Below, piece after piece: positions 51,081 through 63,274 of a stretch of 64,000 nucleotides of DNA; position 1 is the first letter of the stretch, and each line of letters opens with the position of its first letter. Location of the stretch: the NCBI GenBank assembly GCA_950295325.1, contig OX485807.1:23841666-23905665 (forward strand), written 5' to 3'. A program made the translations under genes and the position numbers. The notes beneath the pieces were generated by a model that saw only the letters and a program-made list of their open reading frames with translations, made no database searches and was not told the origin of the DNA. Source of the DNA: Polytrichum commune. Lineage: Eukaryota; Streptophyta; Polytrichopsida; Polytrichales; Polytrichaceae.

Positions 51081-53338
51081 TGTCGTAGCACGGTGATGAC
51101 GTATTCATTAAATTAACCTGATAAACGCGTAAAACGTCACAACCGCGCCAAGTTTGTTTCCACGAAGAACTTGCAGTCGTTCACAACACAGAGGGAGGAA
51201 ATCTTTTACTAACACACACACAAGAAACACCAGAAACTAAGATAACACAAATCAGATTAAGAAATCCGGGATATTACGGAAATTATAGCACCTAAATTTC
51301 CGCCTTCCCGGTAGTGGACCGAGGTAGGGAACACAACACAAAGTATGAACAAGCTTCCACCCTAGAGTAGTAACAACAATAGACTCAGCGTCCCGAATCC
51401 ATAGTATAACAACTATATACACTCCATTCTAAGATTCCTTATTACGGGTCATGACTTCCGGGATAAGGTTTCCGCAATAGAGGTAGCGGATTTGACTTGT
51501 ATTTCCACTATCCGCTAGATTTTTTACTGTGTCACAAGGACAATAATTCTAGTGTTTTAGGCTAGAATGCTTAGAGAGACTTGGTAGTTGTTCATTAGGA
51601 TCTCGCCCTTTGGGTTGGTTTCTCCGGGTTATCTCCCTATCTCCACTTCCGACTCCTAACTACTACTCCCTTAGACCGGTATTATGATGGGGGCAGCCCT
51701 CCCTCGGGAAGGTGTCCCACTCGGGTATCTGACACGTGTCACCCCCTTTGACGGGGGGAAAGGTGGAGAAAGTTTTGGGTCTACAAAACCAGCCTGATCC
51801 GCTTTCCATGATGGCACAGTTTCTACTATACAACACGCGGAAACCGAATCCTCCCTCGAGAAAGGTGGAAACGCAACATTTGCGCTCCTATCCTCACAAT
51901 GGGTAGTTTGTGTTGTTCCACCGGTTACACAAGATAGGACCCAGGGTATGTTGTTTTCCGTGACGACGGGGCTAACATAGGGATGGGGCTATCACGCCTA
52001 CCATCCGCAGTGGGAACCAAACGCCAGTCGCGGCAGGTGCATGAGTGTTCTAGACCAGTCCGTTACTGTTGATCGGTATGATCCACCTCCAGGTCACGGC
52101 AAGCGGAAGGCGTAAATCAGAACTCTCCCCCTACTATTGGACATGTCTATCCACTGCTGCTCATTGTCAGTCCCTAGTTGGACGGAGTAAATGGGGAAGA
52201 CCTACCGTGTGAGCGGAACTCCCCTTGCCCAACAACCCCACGATGGGGTTCTTTCCCCTTGCTCGTCCAATCATTTCCGCCATTCCGTGCTTAAGATTCC
52301 TCTGCCCATCACCTGCTCACACAGGGGCGTTTTAATCACACGCACCTCGGGGTATTACTGACCCTCTGTCCTATCACGGAATACTAACCTAACTAACCTA
52401 CACAGTGATAGGGAATGGCGGAAAACTCGGAAACCTCAAGTATGGAAAGGAGGGACCACTTGCATTACACATGGACTTAAGACTCAACTAAAACCGAAGG
52501 TGGAGTAAAGCATAAGGTCTGAATTGAACAAAAGAATACTTGCATTGCAAAATGATGAGGAAAATACCAAAGTGCTCCCTCTTAAACCAAACTAACACCC
52601 ACATGTCATGGTTTCTATGCTGGAAATCGCGGGCCACGTAGCAGTTCTGACAATCCACCTTATTGAGAGGTCAGAATCTAAACAAAGAAATTGACAAAGC
52701 ACACAACTCAGGGCCAACTAATTATTTACCCAAAATAACCCAAAATGGAATCCTAACTAAAATCTACTCCCTATCATTCCGCTTCTTCAGCTTGGTTTCC
52801 TTCTTATTATGCTTCCGCTCCTCGCGGTGGTCCACTCTGTCCGTTGCCAAAGATGGAGCACGTGGTGGTGGCACTGACACCTCGTGTCTATTGGGCCCGG
52901 GAATCACTCCCACGTGGTCCACCGTCTCCGCAATGTCCGGCGCTAGTGGTGTGGACAGTTGGCTGTCCGGCGGAAATCCCGGAGCAAGCAGTGCAAGCGG
53001 CGGCAGATCCCGGGCAACCATCTGGAGGCCATGGCAGGGCTCGGTGGTGTTACCTCGGCCATGTGGCAACCATCTAGGGTTTCCTCCCCAACCGTGGAGG
53101 AAATTGGGGTGGCAATGGGAACCACCACCTTAGTGGCGGAAACCGGCGAGGCCGTAAGCGCCGTGATCGTCGGGATGTCTTCCACTTGGTCCACCTCTTC
53201 CACATGTTGGTGTCCACCTCCTACCGCGGCACCGTGAATTTCCACCACATCCTCTTCTCTCAGTCTGCCGCTTTCCTCTCGTAAGCGCTCCGCTTTCTCC
53301 ACCTCGCCGAAGTCTCATATTTTTCCTCTTTCCCCCAT
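51081..53338 (-). mobile_element. Truncated LTR retroelement: 3' LTR plus end of internal region
   Basis: On the minus strand, 52652-51081 starts TGTCAGAACTGC and ends CTACGACA, a TG...CA long terminal repeat with TGTC/GACA termini, about 1.57 kb. Just before it on the same strand is AATAAGGTGGAT, a candidate polypurine tract. Before that comes a minus-strand frame (53069-52764) ending in a highly charged tail (REERKHNKKETKLKKRNDRE), then stop. A second minus frame (53302-52943) is also open. The block is clearly GC-richer than its surroundings. No reverse transcriptase, integrase or second LTR is present in the window, so the element is 5'-truncated. No TSD was confirmed. Confidence 0.5.
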
Positions 53339-53644
53339 TTCCACTACCCGCAGTGGGATTTCTAACATAACTTAATTTAGGGTTTTCAACTACTTTAAGG
53401 ATTTTTATTTTTCTTCTCCCTCTTGAAGAACTAACCTACATAATGCCTACCATTTACTCTACCTATCCTACTTTCTTACATCCGTACTACTCTTTTAACC
53501 TAACAAGACGGTTAATTGATAAATCCAGAAAACCTGGGCCACGACAACCTAATTGCACATATTTGTGTGGAAGCAATCCTTCCTCTCTTGGCCCTCCATC
53601 ATAATGCATGTCAATTATGCATACATGAAAAGAATGTGGACTAA

Positions 53645-55320
53645 AGGCCAATTCATGCAGGTTTCAAGTCATAAGTCCCAAGTCACTTGAGGTCAATCCG
53701 TGCAATCTTAGCCGTTGACAGCATGGAAGTCGGGACTTACCACTTCATATGGGGTCCCCAATCCTAATTCCCAAGTATGACATGAATGCCTTCATGGCAA
53801 CACTTTTGGAGGTAAGGCACATGGCTTGAGTCGAGAGTTGGGTCAAGCAGCTAGACCCAACTCTGAACACAAGTCCCCATAATATTTTTGCATAAAATGG
53901 TCAAGATCCAGCTCTAATCCCCCTCCCCACCTAACTTTAGTGAGGTGGGTTTTAGCCTAAGACTCGATCCTCAATACCGGCCTTCCCCACCTGAGCCGGT
54001 ATTAGGTTCCAAGCTAAGTTGGCAAGCAAATGTGTCACCCCTAATACCCCCGATCCTGGAGTTACAGTGCTGAGGCTTGCTGCCTCCACTAACAACACGG
54101 AGGGATTCTAGGGCCGCTAAGGCTCACAGACCACGACATCGGATTGGGCAGGGGTGGTTTTAGCTATCTCGCCTCCTTGCAGGATTTTACCGGTAAAACT
54201 GAGGGGAGGGTCCCACTCCTGGACTTGGTGAAGGCGAGAAATGGTCTACTCATTTCAAGTCATAAGGAAATTCATAGCCCAACGGAATTCTCATCCCAAA
54301 TCACTGAAACCGGCGGCGGTGAGAATCCTTCTTAAGGGATTTTGGCAACACAGTTCACAAAATTTTCACCGAACTTAGGTTATGGGTTTTGTGAGCTGCG
54401 CATTTCGGAGTCCACTTTTCCTAGTCAGGTGGTTGGTTTAGCTCAAACCATGCTGCACATTTCCACAAATTCATTTCAATGTGCACATCCTAATCAGGTC
54501 GTTGCTCCAGCAAGAGCGAGCTCTACATTTCGGAAGAGGTCAGGGTTGCATTCTCATGTACACGTCCTTTGCGGGTCACAAATCAACATAATTTGAGTCA
54601 AGGGTTCAGGGTACACATGTGATTAATCAAGTTGCAGGTTTTGCTGGGAGGGAGCTGTGCATTTTAGAGTCCAAGTTACTGTGAATTTCAGCATACATGG
54701 CCTACAACAAGTCATTGCTCTAGCTAATACTAAGTTGCGCATTTCGGAGTCCAGGTGAGGTAAACACAAACACGGTATAAAGCAAGGATTGCTCTTCGAA
54801 AATTCTTTTGGTTGGAGGAGTAGAGTTTGCTTCCAGTAGCAATCATGCGTTTCAAAATAACCCGATCGAGGAAGTCTCATTGCAAAAAATGCCTACTACA
54901 GTTGAGCGGATTGTTACGAGCCTTTGACAAACGCGGTACGCATGATTCTCCCCTCAATTTTACGGGTACCATTAAGAAGGTTGCTTTGACAAGCCCAAAA
55001 ACCAGGGCCCTCCCTTTAGAATTACCAACAGAGTGAAGAATATTGTTAACAAAATGGCATTAAGACATCCTTGGGTATTATGCCCTAGGTTGCCATCCTT
55101 GCCAAACCTAGTGATGGACCCTAATACCCTACCACCGGATATAACAGTGGGTTTTAGCTTTAAGACCCAGTCTTTACTAAGACCAGGTGGGGAGGGGCCA
55201 TAATAAATATAAGCCATACTTTATTGATTTCTTAAGACTCAAAAGTTGGGACTTTACCTCATTTTGGGACTTGGTAACATGCGTGGGACCCGGGACTTGT
55301 GACCCCATGTGAACCGGCCC
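53645..55320. mobile_element. Possible 1.7-kb non-autonomous TIR element
   Basis: The left end AGGCCAATTCATGCAG and the right end CCATGTGAACCGGCCC are imperfect inverted matches; AAGTCCC blocks recur just inside both ends. TAA lies at both flanks (53642-53644 and 55321-55323). The interior has several related phrases (GCGCATTTCGGAGTCCA twice, near 54398 and 54735) indicating old internal duplication. No transposase was recognised. Confidence 0.45.
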
Positions 55321-55323
55321 TAA

Positions 55324-56561
55324 AGTTTCCTTGAATTAGAGAGCCAAATGGAGCATGCTCCCCCTCTCCCTCTCCCTCTCCCCTTTGGATCCGGGTAGGG
55401 TAGGTTAGGCTCCAAGATGTGCCTCCCAGCCACATGTGCAAAAGGCTTGTGACCACCTTATATATGACCCATATATATATATGCATGTTGGGTGGAATGA
55501 ACTCGCGTGTGTGAGCTTCCCAAGGAACTCGCCCACCTTTTGTCCATGTGCCCGAGTGATTGGGGAATTGATGGTGATTGCATGCTCACATTCGTAGTTG
55601 TGGAGGAAACGTTTTTGTAAAATCAATGAGGGAGACTAGGTATTCACTAGTGTAGGGCGGGTATTTGGTTTTGTTACCTACCTTTGTTCCGGCTTTCAAA
55701 AAACAAATTAGAAACAAAGAATCTCCGGTTCCGAGTTTTGAGAGCTTTTATAATATAATAATATATCTGGTTATTTAAAAAAATCAAAGATCCAATGGTT
55801 TTCATGAAAAAAATTGACCAAAAAATCAATAGTTTTTTAAAAGGTTGTTTCACTTGGTTTCAATTTTATGAGAACCTCACTTTTAAATCAAGTCCGGTTA
55901 GTTGAAAATTCGAGGACCATGGTCCTCAATGTAAAGAACAACCTTGATAACCAGCGGGAGTTTGGTGCCAATGTTTAATACCCACCCAACACAAGTATTC
56001 ACTTAGATTTAAGGCCATAAAATAAGCTAAAGTTGCCTAACCACCCAGCTTTGCTTTTCTACAATAAAATATGGTCTTTGGCGTGCATTGGGCAAGGACA
56101 ACTACATTAATCTCCCGCTTAAGTACACACCCGTTTAAGTACGCACCCCAGTTAAGTGCGCAATCTTTTTGACAAAAATCATGGTTCACACTTTATTGTT
56201 TGAACATGTCATGCAGAGTCATTTGCCATGAATGCATTTATTTATTTATTTTTGCTTGACATTCAATGTCAATTTGTTAACGCTTTGCTAGAATGTCTCA
56301 AACGATTGTCACAGTTCATCATACATATGTCCAACTTCTGTTTGAACATCATACCAAAGTAATTGGTCATCAATGTTGAGGACAATGTTGTGTAGAGCTT
56401 CAAAGCCTTTGAAGTCCATAGCACTTTCAATTTCAACCAATGCCTCGATAGGTTGGATTTCGGTCAAGTGGGTTGCCTCAAGTTCATCCATTTCCTGTTG
56501 CGATTCATTGAATCATAAGGTCTAGAAAGTAATATGAGTAAAGTACGCACCTTCCAACTAA
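55324..56561. other. Intergenic, no gene seen
   Basis: Contains CTCCC repeats near 55360, a TATATATATA tract near 55477 and the phrase AAGTACGCACCC-GTTAAGT repeated near 56120-56150. No protein motif was seen. Confidence 0.45.
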
Positions 56562-56915
56562 GGGCCGGTTTACACTACGGTGGAGAAGGCCTCCGGTCGG
56601 TCAAGAATGTTTGGCCAAGACATGGTTATATGAGGCAAATGGTGGATGTGCCGGAGAAGAATTAAAGGCAATAAAATATTTTCATTGAGTTGGGCTTCTC
56701 CGGCCTCTTGAGGCCGGAGAAGCCCAACTCCAAAAAGTGCCGCCATGTAGGCGGCCATGTCATTTTATCATCCATGAGAAAAGATCACCACCATTGTTTT
56801 CTTCACCTAGTGTAAACACCCACTGGTCAAGAGTTGCATTTTCGACCAATCACAATTGCGAAATGCCCTTTTTTTCATGACCGGTGGACTTCTCCACCGT
56901 AGTGTAAACCGGCCC
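56562..56915. mobile_element. Harbinger-like MITE with central 21-bp perfect palindrome
   Basis: GGGCCGGTTTACACTACGGT at the left is matched inverted by ACCGTAGTGTAAACCGGCCC at the right, extended by GGAGAAG/CTTCTCC. Flanks are TAA (56559-56561) and TGA. In the centre, 56687-56707 and 56710-56730 are perfect 21-bp complements with a 2-nt loop (core GGGCTTCTCCGGCCTC). It is 354 bp, non-coding, and related in layout to 43321-43723 and 62102-62409. Confidence 0.85.
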
Positions 56916-58404
56916 TGAGTGCACATCAACGGCTCCGGTTCAAAGTGCGTACTTAAGCAGGAGAATATGCTTGAATCCCCACAACCCTCAAACCCAGCTC
57001 CCTGATGAGTATGTATTGCTCACCCCAAGCTGACATTAGAAGTTGATGAACTATAGGCAAATGTGCATCAAAGTGCCATAGCTACCACTTGTGCATTGCA
57101 ATATTGTCCATGGTAGGATGTGTTCTTAAACTAAAGAATCATGTGATCTTCCCATGGTTTTTATCTAGTTGTAGGACACCATATGTGGTCTTTAGTGTCA
57201 CATGTGTAATAGCATCACTTGCCTATTTTTTTAGGCATGTGTTAAGGTTACACTAATGACCAACAACTCCATCATTAGTGTCATCTCATGACACTTGGCA
57301 TTCAAGTGCGCTTACTAATATCTTGGCATGGAAATTTGTTGAATAGTGTTATGAGCTGCATGCTTATCTTATACAATGGTTTACAAGTTGACTAAAGCGT
57401 TTGTACACAAGTGGCACTTGGCATTAGTATGCTCAAGAATATCTTCCTCTTGCATACTAAAATGTATACACATGACACTTGCCTTTAGTGTGCTCAATCA
57501 CAACTTCTCCTTGCATACTACAACGCAAAATTGTCATCTCAAGTATCCCAAACTTTCACTTTAAAAAGTTACTTGTGTTGACGAATAGTGTCATATTGGC
57601 AATTAGCGGACATGACACCTTGAGACCTCTAAGCATCCAGTTTAGACCCTTCACAAATAGTGTACTTGACACTAAACCCATAAATGGTGTAGCATCCTTG
57701 AGTGAATGCGAGGGGGTTTAAAGGTTTGGACCATCAATATTGAAGTGCATATATGGTCAAATTTTTGGCAAGGAGCACAACTTTGGAATTCGTGGGTTTA
57801 TTGATGGCAGAGGTTGTGAAATTCCAATTTAAAATTTTGGTCACAACACAAATTCGTAGAGTATGCTCCAAACCTTAGCTAAAAAAAAGGGGGTAAAATC
57901 TTCAACAAACTAACCAAAGGCATTTGTAATAGATTAAAAAGCACAGCCAACATCCTCACACACCTCCTCACATAAGAATTGGCATCAACACAACCTCACT
58001 ACTCCCATACTACGTAAATTGCATTAGCCAACAACATATATAAGCACTTGATGATCTAGGATAAATGAGCACTATATATCAAGGACTCACAAAACATAAT
58101 TCCGCCAGTTATGGAGAGTTGTTGCCCCTACCAAAACTAAAACACCAAGCATATACTAGATCACATTATACCCAAACCGTGTTCATGCTAGACAGAGAAT
58201 TTTGACCCGTACGTTAATTTACACCAAGGGCATACATATATAGGAGATTGTAGAAAGTTGGAGTGAATTATTAAATATGTTTGCATGCAAATATTGGAGA
58301 CCTTAATTGTGCGAGTTTATTTCTCGTATGCATGTGTTATGATACCACCTTTTATTTTATTTTATTTTATAATAAATGAAATTCTTGCTATTTCTTAGCC
58401 ATAA

Positions 58405-58443
<39 letters not shown>

Positions 58444-58515
58444 TATCAACCCAAAAATCGTATACATGGGTATTTAAATTAAAGGTGGCGCACAAGTGTG
58501 AGGTATGTCCATGAA
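56916..58515. other. Intergenic, no gene seen
   Basis: Phrases such as ACACTTGGCATT-AGTGTGCTCAA recur between 57230 and 57500, suggesting small degenerate tandem duplications. A (GT)n microsatellite lies at 58406-58438, and TTTTATTTTATTTTA near 58351. No gene was recognised. Confidence 0.45.
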
Positions 58516-58975
58516 AAAAGGGGAAATCTCCCAAAATGACCTCATGTGGCCCCTCCAACTTTGAGGGTGATGGACTTCATCTAAATTTGCTGAATTTGCT
58601 AAAAATTTTGGGAGTACCTCATTCGTCATCCACATAACATATTATGGCAAAGTTGACAACTTTCTAAAATTCGTGACATGACAACAATGATCATGAAACG
58701 AAAAATTTCAAAGTTTTCTCAAGCCACCCCACGGATGAAGGCCCTCTTCATATGTCAACCTACACTAGCAAAATGTGGTCCGATTGACTTCACGTTTTCA
58801 CAACAAGAACATAATGCAGTCTAGTTCACATCCGTACAGTTGGACTTGAAGAAAACAAAATCCATTATGCTACATAACAAACAAACAAACAAAAACAAAA
58901 ACAAAAACAATCCAACACTAGTGATGGAGTTACCCGAAACTGGAATGGGAGGACTTGAACGTTTCGGGGTTCAAA
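58516..58975 (+). repeat. Dispersed repeat, copy 2 (partner at 7591-8050)
   Basis: Collinear with 7591-8050 over about 460 bp. The A-rich middle (AAACAAAAACAAAAACAAAA) lies near the 3' end in this copy. Confidence 0.8.
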
Positions 58976-59589
58976 GAGAAAGAGAGAGGGAAAGTTCACT
59001 TTGACCTCGTATAACTTTTGTGTCTACATGCACTACTACGTACTCCGCCTTTTAACTTAACACGTGAAACACAATCTAATCTGCATGATTCAAAATGTCT
59101 GACCAAATTAAACAAGACTATTTGTGATCCTTCCTGCCCAACCGACGGCCAAAAGTGGTGTAGTATGTGGAGTTGGAATCAGTGCCCATTCTTATTAAAT
59201 GCTTGCTAGCTAGGCCTATCTATCTTTATATATATCGTGCCTTAATAAATATCGAGTGATCTACCAAGAATCGTGAGCCTTCAGTGTCAAGTGCACGAAT
59301 GAGATGAGGGCCGGAGGGGAGGGGCTTTGAACAACTCAATTGCATGCACTTTGATGGGACTTTGATGCATGTCACGTGTCTTTGGAGCCACTTTGAAGTT
59401 GGACCCAACTGAATGAATGAATGAGTGAATGAAAATCTACCATCATCATTATCATGTGGGCTGTTGGAATAGCAAGGCCCATGGTCTCCTTACTTTTCCC
59501 CATCCCGGTTGGAACACCAAAGACCATCGATTTATATTTTTTCTAATTTTTGATATAAAAACACGACGGACCGACACTCATCGGGGAGA
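58976..59589. other. Intergenic, no gene seen
   Basis: No gene recognised. The short open frames here have no family motifs. A GAATGAATGAATGAGTGAATGA tetranucleotide run lies near 59412. Confidence 0.4.
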
Positions 59590-59805
59590 AATTTGGGCAT
59601 AATCGGTTGAGATCCTAGTGTTTCCGAGTCCAACCGGTTACATGTTAACATCCTTCGGTTTTTTCTAGATTAATTTGAGGTGTGTTCCGTATATTCCTCT
59701 AAAGCGATCGGTAATTCTCCTGAAGTTTTGAACTTCAACCGGTTATTTCTCAAACTAAACCGGTTCATTTGTAACTAACTGTCGGTTCTCCCCGATCGTT
59801 GTTGA
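59590..59805 (+). repeat. 'accggtt' repeat family, copy 2
   Basis: Shares with 61385-61605 the order GGGCATAATCGGTTGAGATC, GTGTTTCCGAGTCCAACCGG, ATTTGAGGT-TTCC and CAACCGGTTATTTCTCAAAC. The copy at 45205-45400 is inverted. Confidence 0.8.
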
Positions 59806-59891
59806 CCGAGGAGAGGTATGCCCCATGCTGGATCACATCTTCATTCGGGTGGGTCTCGCCCCTCCCACGCCTCTTTCATTGTTTGGTCCTC

Positions 59892-60103
59892 CTGCCCGCA
59901 CCTGCACGGGAACTCTTCCCCGTCGGGAACCAATGTGACAACACCCGATTACTTAAGCCATTGAGCTCCTTTGGCATGTGAAGGAACTCCATCAATCAAC
60001 TTGGGAGTAATGAAAGCGATGTCAACTTGAATATTTGTAATTTTGATCGGGTATTGTCACATTGGTTCCCAACGAGGAAGAGTTCCTGTGCAGGTGCGGG
60101 CAA
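59892..60103. repeat. Inverted repeat with 58-bp arms
   Basis: Arms 59892-59949 and 60046-60103 pair with few mismatches (CTGCCCGCACCTGCACGGGA against TCCTGTGCAGGTGCGGGCAA; ATGTGACAACACCCGAT against ATCGGGTATTGTCACAT). The spacer is about 96 bp. The ATTGTCACATTGG edge resembles an LTR end (TGTCACA), so two LTR tips in head-to-head order are possible. Confidence 0.8.
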
Positions 60104-60254
60104 GAAGACCGGACCCTTAGTTCCGTGCATTTTTGAAAGGACGTACATGTCATGAAAATGTTACACGGACCCATATATAGACAAACAAAAAGAAAAATTC
60201 CTAAATACTAAACCAAATAGAACCCGGCATAACATGAAAAATTAGACTATCTAA

Positions 60255-60786
60255 GGGCTGCTTTACACTTAGAGGCCGGGCCAATTCGTTGTGTAAGAGG
60301 CTTGAAATCCTCATTTGTGATTGGTCAAAAGGCTCAAATCGGCCCCAACCCCTTTACATCTAGAGGCCGGGCCGATTTGGTGGTATGATTTTTTAAATTA
60401 AAAAATGTATGTTATGACACGGCCCGAGCTCGTTGAATTGGGTGCACCCAAAATGGAAGGCCAATTCTTGGCCTAGAGGCCAATGTCATATTCCACTAAA
60501 AAAATCTTCTTAAATAAAGTATAATTTTTTAAAGTGAACTAGATCCATTGGATTATGTGGAATCTAAAGGCTCTATCTTAGATTATGCTACATCCGTTGG
60601 ATTAGGCTAATTTTTTTGAATCAGCTTGGCTTCTTGGCCCGAGGGCCTTTACATATGGGAAAATTGGCCCCGGTATAATCTTATTATAATGTGTAGTAGA
60701 GGCCGGCCTCCAACCCAAAAAAGGCTAAAATTTTGTGCAATCGGCCTCAAGGGAAATTGGCCCGGCCTCTAGGTGTAAAGCGGCCC
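60255..60786. mobile_element. Harbinger-like MITE, copy 2 (532 bp)
   Basis: Begins GGGCTGCTTTACACTTAGAG and ends CTCTAGGTGTAAAGCGGCCC; the TIRs continue through GCCGGGCCAATT. Perfect TAA duplications lie at 60252-60254 and 60787-60789. Nearly collinear with 9453-9975, including an internal second CTTTACA-CTAGAGGC phrase. Non-coding. Confidence 0.85.
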
Positions 60787-60954
60787 TAAGATGAGCAACC
60801 AACCTCCTAAAAAGACCAATTTACATAGACTGGGAGAGTAAGGGTGCATCTCCATAACCCGCTTTCAATGTTGACCTTTTGAGCACAAGGGTCCACCGTT
60901 GTGATTTAAGGTAGGTTTGTGGGCTGCATCCGGTAACTTTCCTTAAACATACAC

Positions 60955-61115
60955 ATGTATTTGAGTGGCATGTTGCAAGGCATGTAGTTGAGAATGGTGC
61001 CAAAAAGACATGTGTTACAATAACATCGGACTGTTGATTCAACATATAGACAATATTTGAGATTCCATTCTTAAGATAATCAAGATGTCATCTGTGACCA
61101 CTTAGAAAGAGAAAA
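60955..61115 (+). repeat. Dispersed repeat family C
   Basis: TTGAGTGGCATGTTGCAAGG, AGTTGAGAATGGTGCCAAAA and AAGACATGTGTTACAATAAC follow the family order; closest to the copy at 63275. Confidence 0.65.
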
Positions 61116-61384
61116 AGATTCACCGTTGCTAACTAGATGAGACAATTCTCAATTCCAGCCAAAAATCAAAATTGTTTGTGGGGTTTGAAACATCCACAAT
61201 GAGATCATATACCTTAGAACGACAAAAAGAGAATCGTTGTAAACGAACGTACCTCTCACTCCAACATAAAACCCTAAAATAAAGTGTAGTATGGGTGCTA
61301 CTTTTTGGAATTGGTTGACGACAAAACTAACCTCAAAACCCCCAAATCAGTCTAGTCCAAGTCAACGTCCAAGGACAATTCTGC

Positions 61385-61605
61385 ACATAATCAGTCAAGA
61401 CCCTAGTGTTTCCAAGTCCAACCGGTTACATGTTGCAATCTTTAGAGGTTTCTTTTCTGAATTTGAGGTACATTCCATAGACTCCTCTCAAATGATGGGT
61501 ACCTTTTATGCAGTCTTGAACTTCAACCAATTATTTCTCAAACTCAACCGGTTGAAGTTCAAAACTCAAATTTCAATATGTAACTAGCGGTTGGTTCTCT
61601 CCGTT
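61385..61605 (+). repeat. 'accggtt' repeat family, copy 3
   Basis: CCTAGTGTTTCCAAGTCCAA, CCGGTTACATGTT and TTATTTCTCAAACTCAACCG occur in the same order and orientation as in 59590-59805. Confidence 0.8.
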
Positions 61606-62101
61606 CATTGGTCCAAGTCATTTGACATGAATCAACCATAAACCTATAAGGACCAAGTTGATTTTTTTGTATGTTGAATGGAGGAAAGGTGAAGTTGTAT
61701 GTGACAATTCCCTTTTGCCCCTTAACCTAAGTCAAGGGAAGAATGGTAAAAGTCTTCAGCCCCATGGTCTCAGCTATGGTAACGTTCCGTACATATATAG
61801 ATGGTGGATTTTTTGTTGAGCGGTTTTCCAATTGTGGGAAAGGGGGGGGGGGGTCAACATGGGACATGCTTTGACTAGGGTCACAAGGGCTAGGATATAT
61901 GCCACTCACACACTATCCCTTCACTTGTGTAACTTTAATAAGTTACTGTTGAGTACCTCCCCGCATCTAGTTGTTGGGTGTCCATAATTAATTGCACACA
62001 AGACTATACTAATGGGCAAGGGCCTTCCATTTGTACGTTTGTTCAAGAGTCCGATTAGGAAGCATGCTATATATATTGCACATACAACATATAGTCTACT
62101 A
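61606..62101. other. Intergenic, no gene seen
   Basis: Contains a G-tract at about 61843-61853. No gene was recognised. Confidence 0.4.
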
Positions 62102-62409
62102 GGGGTCGGTTTAGACTACGGTGTGAAGTGCACTAGTCAAGAATTTTAGGGGAATGGAGTATTATGCTTGGCTACGAAATGGGCTCTTCACCGGCTGGGG
62201 TTTACACTACATCCAAGGCTTCTCCTGTGAAGAATTTCAAGTATGAATGGAAAAGTAACATGGGTTGTCAACACGGCAATAATTGTTGCTAGGGGTGTTC
62301 TCCGGAGGTCAAGTTTCTTGGGCAACCTCAAACCTTCGGACAAGAAACTTGTTTTGGGTGAAATTCTTGACTGACGAGTGCACTTCTTCACTATAGTCTA
62401 AAATGTACC
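62102..62409. mobile_element. Harbinger-like MITE, inverse relative of 43321-43723
   Basis: GGTTTAGACTACGGTGTGAA at the left pairs with TTCTTCACTATAGTCTAAAA at the right. The right flank is TAA, the left CTA. An internal hairpin CAAGTTTCTTG / CAAGAAACTTG (62310-62351) is the inverted form of that in 43321-43723. 308 bp, non-coding. Confidence 0.65.
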
Positions 62410-62474
62410 TAACATCGTTGTCATGTTTGATGTGCATGTGCTCGACATCAAGGGCTCCTTAACAAGGGTGGTGA

Positions 62475-63226
62475 GGGCGGGTTTACGTTAGGATCCAGCC
62501 CCAAAAGACTTGGGGTCCAAAAGACTTGGTACATAATGGACCTTATAGTTGGACTCAAGCTTTGAGATTGGTATTCTCAAACTAGGAGGATGTTTTCTTG
62601 ATTAAGGACCATCGAGATTTGGCGTGAACTACATTGGGTGCCCATACCCATGCCCATGCCCATACCCACCCATGCCCATGGGTTTGGGTGGGCATGGGTG
62701 CAATATTATTGTTCATGGGTGGGCATGGGTGGGCATGGTTGCGATATTATTGTTCATGGGTGGGCATGGGTGGGCATGACTGCGATATTATTGTTCATGG
62801 GTGGGCATGGGTGGGGCACAATTACACAATCATACAAGACACATTACATAATTACACAATACACATTATACAATTTTTGAATACATGGGCGCAATTTGAA
62901 TAGCATGGGTGGGCACATGTCATGCTATGTGTAGGCATGGGTGGGCATGGGTGCGCACATGTCATGCTATGGGTGGGCATGGGTGGGCATAGGTCACTGC
63001 TGATGGGCATGGTCTGGGTATGGGTGCAATTAAAAAGGAAAATGTTGGGCTCTGGCGTGAAGTGAGGCCACATAAGCACCATTTCAAAACTTTAATTCAT
63101 AGCTTGGACTAAGATTCTATCATAAAACTTTGTTGTAACTCCTTGGATCCAAAACTTTGCTTGACCCATAGGATCACTCAATTTTAGGGTTTTTTTTTTG
63201 TCCTGGACCCTAGTATAAACCCACCC
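62475..63226. mobile_element. TIR element containing a GGGTGGGCAT minisatellite
   Basis: GGGCGGGTTTACGTTAGGAT (then CCAG) pairs with CTGGACCCTAGTATAAACCCACCC at the other end. Flanks are TGA and TAA, a near-match 3-bp duplication. 752 bp; the centre is the minisatellite at 62640-63020. Non-coding. Confidence 0.7.
62640..63020 (+). repeat. Minisatellite, GGGTGGGCAT-type units with a higher-order repeat
   Basis: Ten-base GGGTGGGCAT units and CCCATGCCCA complements alternate. A 57-60 bp higher unit (TTCATGGGTGGGCATGGGTG, then ...GCGATATTATTG) occurs three times between 62690 and 62815. The left edge (CCCATGCCC) is inverted relative to the rest, so the tract can fold back. Open frames through it are artefacts of the repeat. 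Confidence 0.9.
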
Positions 63227-63274
63227 TAAGGCGTGTGGATCTTATGCGGTCACTCTACTTTGTCATAGACCTAT

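Noticed and set aside
52663-53133. 156-codon plus-strand frame in the GC-rich block
   Set aside because: It runs antisense to the charged minus-strand frames of the LTR element and begins beside the LTR edge; probably a shadow.
62634-62903. Trp/Gly/His-rich open frames
   Set aside because: Translations of the GGGTGGGCAT minisatellite.
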